Assembly: GCA_016861345.1 (NCBI GenBank)
Contig: BOLD01000001.1
Span: 186,001 to 250,000, forward strand
Source of the DNA: Oligoflexia bacterium
GTDB lineage: Bacteria > Bdellovibrionota > Bdellovibrionia > Bdellovibrionales > Bdellovibrionaceae
Reading direction: 5' to 3'
DNA length: 64,000 bases
A program made the position numbers and the translations under genes. Below are positions 26,638 through 34,514 of this stretch, piece after piece (positions within the stretch are counted from its first letter, which is position 1; each line of letters starts with the position of its first letter). The notes under the pieces were generated by a model. The model saw only the letters and a list, made by a program, of their open reading frames with translations, had not been told where the DNA came from and ran no database searches.

Positions 26638-27957
26638 TTAGGCCTTCTTTAGTTTTCCAAACTCAATCAAGGCCCGTCTTCTTGCAAAATTTAAATCGAC
26701 CATAGGCTCTGGATACTTTTCTGTCCCATATTCAGGAACCCATTTTTGAATGTATTCAAAATCAGGATCGAATTTCTGTTGCTGAGTTTCAGGATTAAAA
26801 ATTCGAAAATAGGGGGCAGCATCGCAGCCTGTGCCTGCACTCCATTGCCAGTTCCCATTGTTCGAGGCTAACTCATAATCCAGTAGCTTTTGGGCAAAAT
26901 ATTTTTCACCCCAAGACCAATGAATAAAAAGATGTTTCGTTAGAAAATTCGCTGTGATCATGCGGACTCGGTTGTGCATATATCCTGTGGTGTTCAGTTC
27001 TCGCATTCCTGCATCCACAATGGGAATTCCTGTTTTTCCTTCGCACCATTTTTGAAAGTCTTTTTTGCTCACACTCCAATTCAATGAATCAAATTTTGCG
27101 CGAAAAGAATTTTTCACGACGTGGGGATGATGCCACAGAACTTGGATAAAAAACTCTCTCCAAATTAATTCTGAAGTCCAGGTGGGTGAATGCTTCAGCG
27201 CAAGCTTCATCGCACTACGAATACTGATCGTCCCAAATCTTAAGTGAGGTCCAATATGAGAAGTCGCATCTGCACTGGGGCTGTCGCGCAAGTCAGCATA
27301 CTTTTGCAAAAGAGAGGGGGTTAAATTGGGCTTAGACACTGCAATTTTGGACTGGTGAAATCCAAGTTGAGATAATTTGATCATTGGTTTGGGTTTTGTT
27401 ATCAACACCAGTTTTGATAAATATTTTTCAGATGAATAATGAGCCAGATTTTCTTTTTTTAAAGATTTGAGCCACTTTTTTTTGTATGGAGTAAAGACTG
27501 TGTAGGGCTTTTCAGAGTCCGTGAGAATTTCATCTTTGGCAAAAATCACATGATCTTTAAATGATAAAAATTGAATATTGTGAGAGCGAGCAAGTTTTGC
27601 GATTTTTTGGTCTCTGGCAATGGCCAAGGGTTCATAATCTTCGTTGCAGTAAATTTTTTTAATCTTATATGTTGAGATTAATTTTTGAAAAACCTGCCCT
27701 GGATTTCCATAAAAAACAAAAAGATCAGATCCCCGCTTTTGAAGAAAAGTTTTTAACCTGGAAACCTGCTCGTGAATAAAAGTCACTCGAGCATCGTCTT
27801 TGTCTTGAAGTTTTGAAAGAATATCTGTGTCAAAGATGAAGATGGAAAGGACTTGCTGCGAGTTGATCAGAGCTTGAAAAAGTCCATGGTTATCTTCAAC
27901 TCTGAAGTCACGACGAAACCAGAAAATGCTATCGATAGAGTGAGAAAGTGGCTTCAT
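26638..27957 (-). CDS. phrB: Deoxyribodipyrimidine photolyase (class I)
   Basis: A 439-residue photolyase that uses blue light and FAD to split cyclobutane pyrimidine dimers. The N-terminal antenna domain begins IFWFRRDFRVEDNHGL. The FAD-binding domain has TWTSELIWREFF, HNRVRMITANFLTKHL and NGNWQWSAGTGCDAAPYFR. Length and motifs are those of class I CPD photolyases rather than DASH cryptochromes. ATG 27957 is the only start before the conserved region, yet it has no ribosome site: the six T of the upstream gene's terminator abut it. Expression may rely on read-through or an internal promoter. Confidence 0.93.
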   Translation of the reverse strand: MKPLSHSIDSIFWFRRDFRVEDNHGLFQALINSQQVLSIFIFDTDILSKLQDKDDARVTFIHEQVSRLKTFLQKRGSDLFVFYGNPGQVFQKLISTYKIKKIYCNEDYEPLAIARDQKIAKLARSHNIQFLSFKDHVIFAKDEILTDSEKPYTVFTPYKKKWLKSLKKENLAHYSSEKYLSKLVLITKPKPMIKLSQLGFHQSKIAVSKPNLTPSLLQKYADLRDSPSADATSHIGPHLRFGTISIRSAMKLALKHSPTWTSELIWREFFIQVLWHHPHVVKNSFRAKFDSLNWSVSKKDFQKWCEGKTGIPIVDAGMRELNTTGYMHNRVRMITANFLTKHLFIHWSWGEKYFAQKLLDYELASNNGNWQWSAGTGCDAAPYFRIFNPETQQQKFDPDFEYIQKWVPEYGTEKYPEPMVDLNFARRRALIEFGKLKKA

Positions 27958-27988
27958 AAAAAAGAAGCCTCGGTTTGACCGAGGCTTC
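27958..27988 (-). terminator. Strong Rho-independent terminator of the Cys-rich lipoprotein gene
   Basis: A perfect 11-base-pair stem (GAAGCCTCGGT / ACCGAGGCTTC, 27964-27988) with a three-base loop is followed on the minus strand by TTTTTT. The T run ends directly at the photolyase start codon. The last six bases of the 3' arm (GGCTTC) are also complementary to GAAGCC in the first codons of the photolyase. Confidence 0.88.
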
Positions 27989-28011
27989 GAATAGAAACTA
28001 TCAAAAGAGAA

Positions 28012-28320
28012 TTACTTTTTCTTCTCGTCTTTTTTAGCGTCAGTTTTTTGCTCAACTTTTTTATCGTCAGCTTTTTTCTCAGGCATTTCGCAGCCGTCTT
28101 TTCCACCGCAGCAGTCTTTACCGCCACCGGCTTTATCGCAGCATTTTCCATCTTTACCGCCGCACTTATCGCCGCAGCAAGATTTGCAGTCTTTTCCGTC
28201 TTTAGAGCAGCAAGACTCGCAAGAAGCTTTATGATCGCGGTTGCAGCTACCACAGAAGTGAGAGCATGATGCCAATCCTAAAAAGCAAATTGCTGCCAAT
28301 GAAACCAATAAATTTTTCAT
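28012..28320 (-). CDS. Cysteine-rich small lipoprotein
   Basis: A 102-residue lipoprotein. The signal peptide ends in the lipobox LASC, making Cys19 the lipidated residue. Residues 23-77 carry 14 more cysteines, mostly as C-x2-C and CC pairs in a Gly/Lys/Asp-rich background (for example KSCCGDKC, DGKCCDKAGG). A lysine-rich tail (residues about 80-102) completes it. The pattern suggests metal binding or a disulfide-rich surface protein, in the manner of a secreted metallothionein, but I do not recognise a family. A promoter, an AAGGAG ribosome site and a strong terminator flank it, so it is probably a well-expressed single-gene unit. Confidence 0.8.
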   Translation of the reverse strand: MKNLLVSLAAICFLGLASCSHFCGSCNRDHKASCESCCSKDGKDCKSCCGDKCGGKDGKCCDKAGGGKDCCGGKDGCEMPEKKADDKKVEQKTDAKKDEKKK

Positions 28321-28347
28321 TCAAAACTCCTTGTTGTTGAGAAGGTA

Positions 28348-28375
28348 AGTCTAGCGAGAATTGGACTTTGAGCAA
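28348..28375 (-). promoter_or_regulatory. Probable promoter of the Cys-rich lipoprotein gene
   Basis: On the minus strand TTGCTC and TAGACT are 16 bases apart and lie about 30 bases before the ATG. AAGGAG follows close to the start codon. The match is moderate. Confidence 0.4.
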
Positions 28376-28484
28376 GTGAAAATCACTCATGACACTGCAG
28401 GCTTAAGTCCTGATTCTCTTCTTTCTTGTGAAAAGAGGTCAGGGTTCATAGATTTTCTAAAGGGGATTGCTACAATAGGGGCTG

Positions 28485-29420
28485 ATGTTTTCTCACTTTT
28501 TAGTCATCTTGTTAGGGCTAACTTTTTTCACGCAATCTCTTTTTGCCGAGGTTGAACACACTCTTCTTCGCCGGGTGGCGGTCTTTCCTATAGCCGATGC
28601 GAATTTTTCAAACTCCGAGGACGCCTGGTGGCAGATGCGAGAACTTCTCACGAAGGATCAAAAGCTTTTAGTTGCGAGTCGTCGGTTTATGATGAATCGC
28701 GGAGTTTTTCAGCCGCGAAAAACATTAAAACCTGCTGATGCCATTATCCTTGGTCGACTGATTGATGCTCAGGCTCTTGTGACAACCTATCTTGACGAGC
28801 GAGTGCTCAAAATGAAGGTCTATGAAGGGGAAAATGGTTATCTTCTTTGGGAGGGTGAAGCCCACTTTCACCCCGCTATTTCAATTAACGATCAAATTGT
28901 GTCAGTTAGCACTCGTCTAATGGGAGATTTTTTAGCCTCTATTCCATATCAGGGCTATCAGGTTGTGGATTCACTGATTGGAAAGCCTCTGTATGAAAAA
29001 GAGGGGAAAACGATGGCTCAGGTCTTTCTCGGAGCGGGGGCTCAGGTTTCCGAAGGGGACCAAGTTCAGTGGGTCAAGGTTACAGGTGACATTTCTCAAG
29101 CCTTCTTTAATTCTGCCACTCGAGTTCAGGTCATTGCCGAAGGTCAGGTTCGCTCAGTACAAAATAACATTGCTGAGGTCGAGATCACCAAGATGCGAGA
29201 TCCTCAAGAGCTGGGTGAAAATTCTTTGGTGCGATTTCCGAAAGAGGTCAATCGACTGAAAGATCTTTTTTCTCGAGAAGATCGATCCACCAGTCTTGGG
29301 GGTGAGTACTTATCTGAAGAGCTAAAGTCCTCAAGCGACTTTGGGCGAAGTCAAAACTCAACAGCCACGGCCTTGGGTTTCATCGCCAATCTGGCAGCTT
29401 TTATTTTGATTGCGTTTTAA
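28485..29420 (+). CDS. Exported protein of unknown function
   Basis: A 311-residue protein with a signal peptide (ending near SLFAEVEH) and a hydrophobic C-terminus (ATALGFIANLAAFILIAF). The N-terminal part of the mature protein (RVAVFPIADANF, DAIILGRLIDAQALVTTYL) recalls the FlgT/CsgG/TolB-like fold that opens many envelope assembly proteins. The middle contains a beta-rich stretch (GAGAQVSEGDQVQWVKV). I cannot assign a family. An extended -10-like TGCTACAAT lies at 28468-28476, only nine bases before the ATG, so the leader would be very short, although AGGGG is also near. The role is probably in the periplasm or envelope. Confidence 0.65.
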   Translation: MFSHFLVILLGLTFFTQSLFAEVEHTLLRRVAVFPIADANFSNSEDAWWQMRELLTKDQKLLVASRRFMMNRGVFQPRKTLKPADAIILGRLIDAQALVTTYLDERVLKMKVYEGENGYLLWEGEAHFHPAISINDQIVSVSTRLMGDFLASIPYQGYQVVDSLIGKPLYEKEGKTMAQVFLGAGAQVSEGDQVQWVKVTGDISQAFFNSATRVQVIAEGQVRSVQNNIAEVEITKMRDPQELGENSLVRFPKEVNRLKDLFSREDRSTSLGGEYLSEELKSSSDFGRSQNSTATALGFIANLAAFILIAF

Positions 29421-29488
29421 TTTCTACGCTCAATGTAATGACGTATTGCACAATAGCATTTAACTGATAAATTTGTAATTCTAGGCGC

Positions 29489-30565
29489 ATGGGTGATTGG
29501 CGTTTAAGAGGTCAGATTACAGAGGACGTGGTTTTCTTCAGATATGTGTCTGAAGGGGTCGAGAAAAATATCGACGAGGTTTACGTTTGGGATTTGGATA
29601 AAACTTATCTGGATACTTCAATTGAAAGTATTGGCCAGCTTTTGATGACGGCAGTTGAGAGAGCCTTTAATAAAAAAAATGTTCCTGGAACAAAATCACT
29701 GCTGCAGGCTTTAGGGAAATCCTACACCGAAAAAAGAGGTCAGGGGCGTTTTCCGATTTACTTCATTACGGCCTCGCCTCCGCAGATGGAAGAGCGAATC
29801 GCAGAAAAATTCACTTACGATGGCATTCGTCCCTTTGGTTGCTTTTACAAGGACAATCTTCGCAACCTGACTCCGAAAAGATTTTGGCGGCTCAATAAAC
29901 AAGTGGGTTATAAAATTCAGGCCCTCATGCAGCTGCGATTAAAGCTGAAAGAGGATGTTCGTCAGGTTCTTTTCGGTGATGATTCAGAGTCAGATGCTGT
30001 GATTTACAACCTTTACTCTGATATTTGTTCTCGAAGAATTGGGACTCAGGATCTCAGAAATGTTTTAAAAAGTTTGAATGTGACCAGCGAGCAGATTGAT
30101 ATGATTTTAATGCTTCAGTCACAGGTCCCCGAGCAAGATCCTGTGGATCGGATTTACATCAATTTGGCAGTGGATACGGACCCAGATTATTATTTGAAAT
30201 TTGGTCGTCGAACTTTGCCGACCTATAACACCTTTCAAATTGCGGTGGATCTGTTCCAGGATGGTCGATTGGGTTTGGATGGTGTTTACTCGGCAGCCCA
30301 AGATATGATTTACAATTATGGTTTTTCCTCGGACGAGTTGGTGAGAAGCTTTGATGAACTTATTCGAAGAAAAGTCTTAGGTGAAACCTGCGTGGCTCAG
30401 CTCACGGCTTTTTTTGTTGAAAAGGGACTCTTTCACCCAAGCTTTAAACCATCTATTGTGGTGCCAAAAGAAACTCGCACAGAGCGAGGCCATGTCTACG
30501 AGCTTGAAGGTCACTTTGAACCTTGGTTTCAACCGCGGATCGACTACCTTCACGATTATCGCTAA
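29489..30565 (+). CDS. App1-like (DUF2183) HAD-fold phosphatase
   Basis: A 358-residue cytoplasmic protein with the HAD/LNS2 catalytic pattern: VYVWDLDKTYLDT (D-x-D-x-T nucleophile site, near residue 35), FITASPPQM, and LFGDDSESDAVIY. These match the DUF2183 family, whose yeast member App1 is a phosphatidate phosphatase. A long helical C-terminal region follows. Lipid phosphate is therefore a possible substrate, but bacterial members are barely studied. It has no membrane segment. The stop is five bases from that of the convergent AgmX-like gene. Confidence 0.75.
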   Translation: MGDWRLRGQITEDVVFFRYVSEGVEKNIDEVYVWDLDKTYLDTSIESIGQLLMTAVERAFNKKNVPGTKSLLQALGKSYTEKRGQGRFPIYFITASPPQMEERIAEKFTYDGIRPFGCFYKDNLRNLTPKRFWRLNKQVGYKIQALMQLRLKLKEDVRQVLFGDDSESDAVIYNLYSDICSRRIGTQDLRNVLKSLNVTSEQIDMILMLQSQVPEQDPVDRIYINLAVDTDPDYYLKFGRRTLPTYNTFQIAVDLFQDGRLGLDGVYSAAQDMIYNYGFSSDELVRSFDELIRRKVLGETCVAQLTAFFVEKGLFHPSFKPSIVVPKETRTERGHVYELEGHFEPWFQPRIDYLHDYR

Positions 30566-30570
30566 AAATC

Positions 30571-31374
30571 CTACTCAAACTTCATTGGAAACAAAGTCGA
30601 AATGGGTGGGCCTGAAAAAGGTTTGAACTCAATTCGAACCATCACGTCGCGAAGACACTTTTTAAAATCTTCATCGTTCAGACTGGTCGAGGTTGAATCC
30701 ACATTTGAAATCTTGCCAGAATTTTCAATGGTGAAGGTGACAGAGGCTGTGCCCTTGGCTTGGGGATTTTTTTGCAACAGTTGGGCAAAACATTTGTAAA
30801 ACGAATTTTTGTAGCCGTGAATTGTTTTAGAGATGTCCTCTTCACTTGGACCAATGGATTTTTCAATTTGAGTTGAATCTTCATCGATGGCCACGGGAGC
30901 AGCAACTGGGGCTTGAGCTAAAGAAGATTGATTATATTGGTGGGCGGCAATTCGCTCTCCGTTTTTAGCAATGAAGAGTTCTCCTTCGCGGCCTGTAGTC
31001 TCAACAATTAAATCACCGCGTTTGATAATCGCATCAACATGAAAGCCCTCGGGGTCGTCCACACTTTCAAGGGTGATCAGTGCATTCGTCTTTAAACGCA
31101 CTCGATAAGCACTTTCAAAATTAATCAGGGCTTCGCCCATTTCATTTGTTTCAACAGAGTCTAAATTTTCAAGATTTGCTCGGCGGTCAACCTTTGATTT
31201 CTGACCTTGCCCGTAACGAATAACTGAAACAGTATCTGTTTCACGATCAACTGTAGCAAGACGAAGACCGATGCCCGAAGTTTCAGTCGGCTTTTGAGAG
31301 AAGTAATAAGAAAGACCCAGAAAGAAAATCCCAAGAGAAAGAAAACCAATGATGATCTGGGTCCGATTCTTCAT
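30571..31374 (-). CDS. Membrane-anchored FecR-like/AgmX C-terminal domain protein
   Basis: A 267-residue protein with one N-terminal transmembrane helix (IIIGFLSLGIFFLGLSYYF). A FecR-like segment follows (SVETNEMGEALINFESAYRV). The C-terminal 90 residues match the AgmX/PglI TonB-like domain: SFYKCFAQLLQKNPQAKGT, SVTFTIENSGKISNV and EFKPFSGPP. AgmX/PglI proteins are known from Myxococcus gliding and development, so this may be part of an envelope-spanning machine; that is inference. It starts 15 bases after the secG stop and is probably co-transcribed with it. Confidence 0.7.
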   Translation of the reverse strand: MKNRTQIIIGFLSLGIFFLGLSYYFSQKPTETSGIGLRLATVDRETDTVSVIRYGQGQKSKVDRRANLENLDSVETNEMGEALINFESAYRVRLKTNALITLESVDDPEGFHVDAIIKRGDLIVETTGREGELFIAKNGERIAAHQYNQSSLAQAPVAAPVAIDEDSTQIEKSIGPSEEDISKTIHGYKNSFYKCFAQLLQKNPQAKGTASVTFTIENSGKISNVDSTSTSLNDEDFKKCLRDVMVRIEFKPFSGPPISTLFPMKFE

Positions 31375-31388
31375 AGAACGGACGACGA

Positions 31389-31730
31389 TTATTTCGTCGC
31401 AGGAGCAGGTGTTGTTTCAGGAGCTGCAGGTTGGGCTGGTGCTGCTGCTGGAGCAGCGGGGGCTGTTGGCAACACTGCTGAATCCATAACTGAACGTTGT
31501 TGTCGGTTAATGAAAACAGTGAGCATGATGCAAGTGATGGCAAAAATAACTGCTGTCCAACGAGTCAGTTTCTGAGCTAAAGTTGCAGCCCCTGTTGCGC
31601 CCAGAACAGAGTTTGATCCTCCGCCGCCGAAAGCTCCACCAAGAGATCCGCTTTTTGAGTCTTGAACAAGCACAAGACCAATCATGATGATGGCAACGAT
31701 GATGTGCAGAATGGCGACGAATGTTTCCAT
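31389..31730 (-). CDS. secG: Protein translocase subunit SecG
   Basis: A 113-residue SecG, the small non-essential subunit that assists SecYEG translocation at the inner membrane. It has two transmembrane helices (IVAIIMIGLVLVQDS and WTAVIFAITCIMLTVF) joined by the typical glycine-rich loop GSLGGAFGGGGSNSVLG. The C-terminal tail is rich in Ala and Pro (about 30 residues), longer than in E. coli. ATG 31730 has AAAGGAG upstream, while a longer frame start has no support. It lies upstream of the AgmX-like gene and divergent from an exported protein gene. Confidence 0.93.
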   Translation of the reverse strand: METFVAILHIIVAIIMIGLVLVQDSKSGSLGGAFGGGGSNSVLGATGAATLAQKLTRWTAVIFAITCIMLTVFINRQQRSVMDSAVLPTAPAAPAAAPAQPAAPETTPAPATK

Positions 31731-31852
31731 GTAGGGAACTCCTTTTGATAATCGAAAGAGGAGACTATAGGGAAAACCCCAGTGAGAGTCCAATGAAGAC
31801 GCATTGCATTAGGGATCAATTTCAAGGGGCTTATTGCTATTTTGGGAGGACC

Positions 31853-31864
31853 ATGGCGAGATAG
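31853..31864 (+). other. Three-codon leader mini-ORF
   Basis: GGGAGG precedes ATG GCG AGA TAG, which ends four bases before the ATG of the downstream gene at 31869. The mini-ORF has a better-placed ribosome site than the gene itself. It could couple or limit initiation, or be chance. Confidence 0.3.
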
Positions 31865-31868
31865 AGGG

Positions 31869-32858
31869 ATGAAATTCGTTCGAGCACTTAGTATTTTTCT
31901 AATCCTTCAATCCTTTCACGTGGTTGTCAGGTCAGCGCCACCCGAACCGCCAGTGCAGAAGATGCAGGCCCTTGTTAAGCCCAGCTTTAAGCAATACGCG
32001 ACAGAGCTTAAAAGAGGCGATGAGATCACCCAGATTTACAAGGACACTCGGAGCTATCCTCAGCCCAATCAAATTTTTCCAGACAAGGTTGTGGATGAGC
32101 TCTGGAAGATCAATGCTCCGCTGATGGGGCAAGCTCTTGAACACTTTCGAAACTCGACTCCTTTTGTTCGAGGAGAAATCGAGGACGAAAAAACATTGGC
32201 CGGAGTTTTAAGCATGCTCCAGCTGTCGATTTTAAAGGCCCGGCAGTCGGCAAAAAAAATGGCTTTTTCTCAAGTGAAAGATGAGCTCAGTCCTTGGTTT
32301 ATTTTTGGCTCAGATATGCCCTATGAAGAGTCCTCCTTGGTGGGGCTTCGACTTGCCGGAGTCATCCGGTCTTTTCTTTTTGATGAACTTGAGTTGATTC
32401 AAAGAAATTGGCCCAAAGAGCTTGGACAAAACGAGCTGTGGTTGATCTGGTCCAAAGAACTCAGGGCTCCTTGGCCGATTGATCGGGTTATTATTTCTGA
32501 ATCCAAGCGATTATTAAAGCAAACCTATCTCAAAGTGGCAGAAAACGTGGCTCAAAAATTACAAAAAAATGCCTATCAAACCAGCGAGGCTGTGCTCAAT
32601 CAAACCGTGGGGGGCAAGTCTGCGGAGCTTGATTTTATTAAGCAAATTTGGAGAGAAGAAGACATCAAAGCCATGCGACTTGAGGTCAATCGGCTCTCAG
32701 GATTTCAGGTTCGATTGGCTCAGACCGTGTATGAGGTGAAAAATCAGAAAAAACCGGGGCAAATTGAAGACCTTGTGAAGGCGGGACTGCTCAAGGGTGT
32801 GCCTATCGATTACACCACTGGGCGACCCATGAGTCTCGAGTCTGCCGCGCTGCACTAA
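31869..32858 (+). CDS. Exported hypothetical protein, helical
   Basis: A 329-residue protein with a signal peptide (MKFVRALSIFLILQSFHVVV). The mature part is mostly helical with many Lys, Glu and Leu, with no recognisable catalytic motif. The C-terminal LVKAGLLKGVPIDYTTGRPM resembles the ending of type IV pilin-like or DUF4105-style periplasmic proteins only in style, so I do not assign a family. ATG 31869 follows AGAGGG closely; a frame extending upstream to TTG 31842 gives no signal peptide at its start. It is 64 bases upstream of tmk and may be in the same unit. Confidence 0.6.
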   Translation: MKFVRALSIFLILQSFHVVVRSAPPEPPVQKMQALVKPSFKQYATELKRGDEITQIYKDTRSYPQPNQIFPDKVVDELWKINAPLMGQALEHFRNSTPFVRGEIEDEKTLAGVLSMLQLSILKARQSAKKMAFSQVKDELSPWFIFGSDMPYEESSLVGLRLAGVIRSFLFDELELIQRNWPKELGQNELWLIWSKELRAPWPIDRVIISESKRLLKQTYLKVAENVAQKLQKNAYQTSEAVLNQTVGGKSAELDFIKQIWREEDIKAMRLEVNRLSGFQVRLAQTVYEVKNQKKPGQIEDLVKAGLLKGVPIDYTTGRPMSLESAALH

Positions 32859-32922
32859 CCCCAAGTCTTTCAAGTTAAAATTGAAGTGACAAACCCAAGT
32901 CCAAACACGCATATACCTGCTC

Positions 32923-33561
32923 ATGCCGTTTATCGTTTTTGAAGGCCTGGATGGGTCTGGTAAAAGTTCACTGATGTCTGCCTTTGAGCGGGAGCTTCAA
33001 TCAAAGGGTTTAAAAACTATTCGCACGCGTGAGCCAGGGGGAACTCCTCTGGGTGATGAGATTCGTGAAATGATTCTTCGTCGTGATGGACCAGCGCCAA
33101 CCCCTCGAACAGAACTATTGCTGTATGAAGCCAGTCGGGCACAGCACGTGGATCAGGTGATTCGCCCACATTTAGAAAAAAATGATTGGGTTTTATGTGA
33201 TCGTTTTAGCGCCAGTTCTGTGGCCTTTCAGGCCGGCGGTCGTGCGATTAGCGAAGATTGGGTTGAGAAGCTCAATGATTTTGCGACAGATGGTTTAAAG
33301 CCTGAGCTCACTGTGCTGCTCGATTTATCCGTTGGAGAAAGTCGTCGTCGCAGAAACAATCGTGAGTCCCAAGGGGGAGAAAAAGAAGATCGAATTGAAT
33401 CAGAAGCTGATTCTTTTCACGAGCGTGTTCGCCAAGCCTTTCTTCGTCAGGCCCAGCAAGATCCCAAACATTGGCTTGTGCTTAATGCCGGAGCAACTCC
33501 AGAGGAATTATTAAAACAACTCAATGAGCATGTGCGGAGTCTGAAATGGCTCGGCTTTTAA
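32923..33561 (+). CDS. tmk: Thymidylate kinase
   Basis: Tmk phosphorylates dTMP to dTDP with ATP, in the cytoplasm, for DNA synthesis. The 212-residue protein has the P-loop FEGLDGSGKSS at the N-terminus, the TREPGGTPLGDEIR motif, LLLYEASRAQHV and the DRFSASSVAFQ loop, with a lid region SRRRRNNRESQG. All are standard. It overlaps holB by 16 bases, a common bacterial pairing that suggests a shared transcript. Confidence 0.97.
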   Translation: MPFIVFEGLDGSGKSSLMSAFERELQSKGLKTIRTREPGGTPLGDEIREMILRRDGPAPTPRTELLLYEASRAQHVDQVIRPHLEKNDWVLCDRFSASSVAFQAGGRAISEDWVEKLNDFATDGLKPELTVLLDLSVGESRRRRNNRESQGGEKEDRIESEADSFHERVRQAFLRQAQQDPKHWLVLNAGATPEELLKQLNEHVRSLKWLGF

Positions 33562-34514
33562 GTTCCATTATCGGTCACGATGAACAAATTCGTAAATTAC
33601 TTGAAGCTCGAAAGCAAAATCATTTGCCTTCAACTTTTCTCTTTGTCGGCCCCAAAGGGGTTGGGAAAAAAGCAGTCGCACAGGCGCTCGCACAGGCCCT
33701 TCTTTGTGAAAAAATTCCGACAGCTTGTGGTGAGTGTGGGCCCTGCCTTCGAGTAGCAAAAGGGCAATCGGAAGCTTTGCTGATGATTGAACCAGAAAAA
33801 ACCCAGATTAAAATTGAACAGTCCCGTGAAATCATCGAGTTTCTCAGTCTTAAATCCATGACCAAGGCTCGAGTGGTGATTGTTGATTCGGCAGAGACCT
33901 TAAATCCCCAGGCTTCAAATGCTTTGCTTAAAATTTTGGAAGAACCACCAGAGAATTCTTTTTTCTTTTTAATCGCACCAAGTTCTCAGCACGTTTTACC
34001 AACACTGAGATCCAGATCTCAAATTGTTCACTTTGCTCCGATTGATATTGAAAGCATGAAGAAAAAATCCCGAGCGCCTGAATGGGCCTTAAGAGCCAGC
34101 CAAGGGAGCTTTGAGAAGTTAGCCAATTTGCTTGAGAAGGGTGAGCTTGAATCCAGAGAAGAAGCAATCGAGTTTGTTCAAATGTGGCTCGGACATCATG
34201 ACGCCTATCTTTTGCCCGAGTGGAAAGAGATGATTAAGGAAAGAACTTCGGCTTTGTCTTTAGCAAGACATTTGGCTTTGATTTTTCGAGACGCTTGCTT
34301 TTATGCCAGTGGCGATCAGACTCATCTGCTGAATCCAGATAAAAAAGAAATTCTTCAAAAGATGGCAGCAATTGGAGAAGAAAAATTATTTGAAGTCACA
34401 GAGCAAGTGTTAAAACTTGAGGGTTCTTTACTTGCCAATCGAGATTCTCAATTGCTCTTTGAAGAATTTTGGATTCAAACTTGTCCTGTTCCGATTCAAG
34501 AGGTCCCAAGATGA
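33546..34514 (+). CDS. holB: DNA polymerase III delta-prime subunit (HolB-like)
   Basis: A 322-residue clamp-loader subunit with the AAA+ fold. It has the P-loop FVGPKGVGKKAVAQALAQ, a zinc-binding cysteine set (ACGECGPCLRV plus an earlier Cys in LLCEK), VIVDSAETLNPQASNALLK and the sensor LRSRSQIVHF. DnaX-type Walker B (DExx) is degenerate, as expected for delta-prime, so it probably does not hydrolyse ATP. It overlaps tmk upstream and the protease gene downstream by ATGA. Confidence 0.93.
   Translation: MARLLSSIIGHDEQIRKLLEARKQNHLPSTFLFVGPKGVGKKAVAQALAQALLCEKIPTACGECGPCLRVAKGQSEALLMIEPEKTQIKIEQSREIIEFLSLKSMTKARVVIVDSAETLNPQASNALLKILEEPPENSFFFLIAPSSQHVLPTLRSRSQIVHFAPIDIESMKKKSRAPEWALRASQGSFEKLANLLEKGELESREEAIEFVQMWLGHHDAYLLPEWKEMIKERTSALSLARHLALIFRDACFYASGDQTHLLNPDKKEILQKMAAIGEEKLFEVTEQVLKLEGSLLANRDSQLLFEEFWIQTCPVPIQEVPR

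Noticed and set aside
28048..28269. Plus-strand alanine/valine-rich frame over the Cys-rich lipoprotein
   Set aside because: It is the antisense shadow of the lipoprotein's Cys, Lys and Gly codons, and it has no ribosome site.
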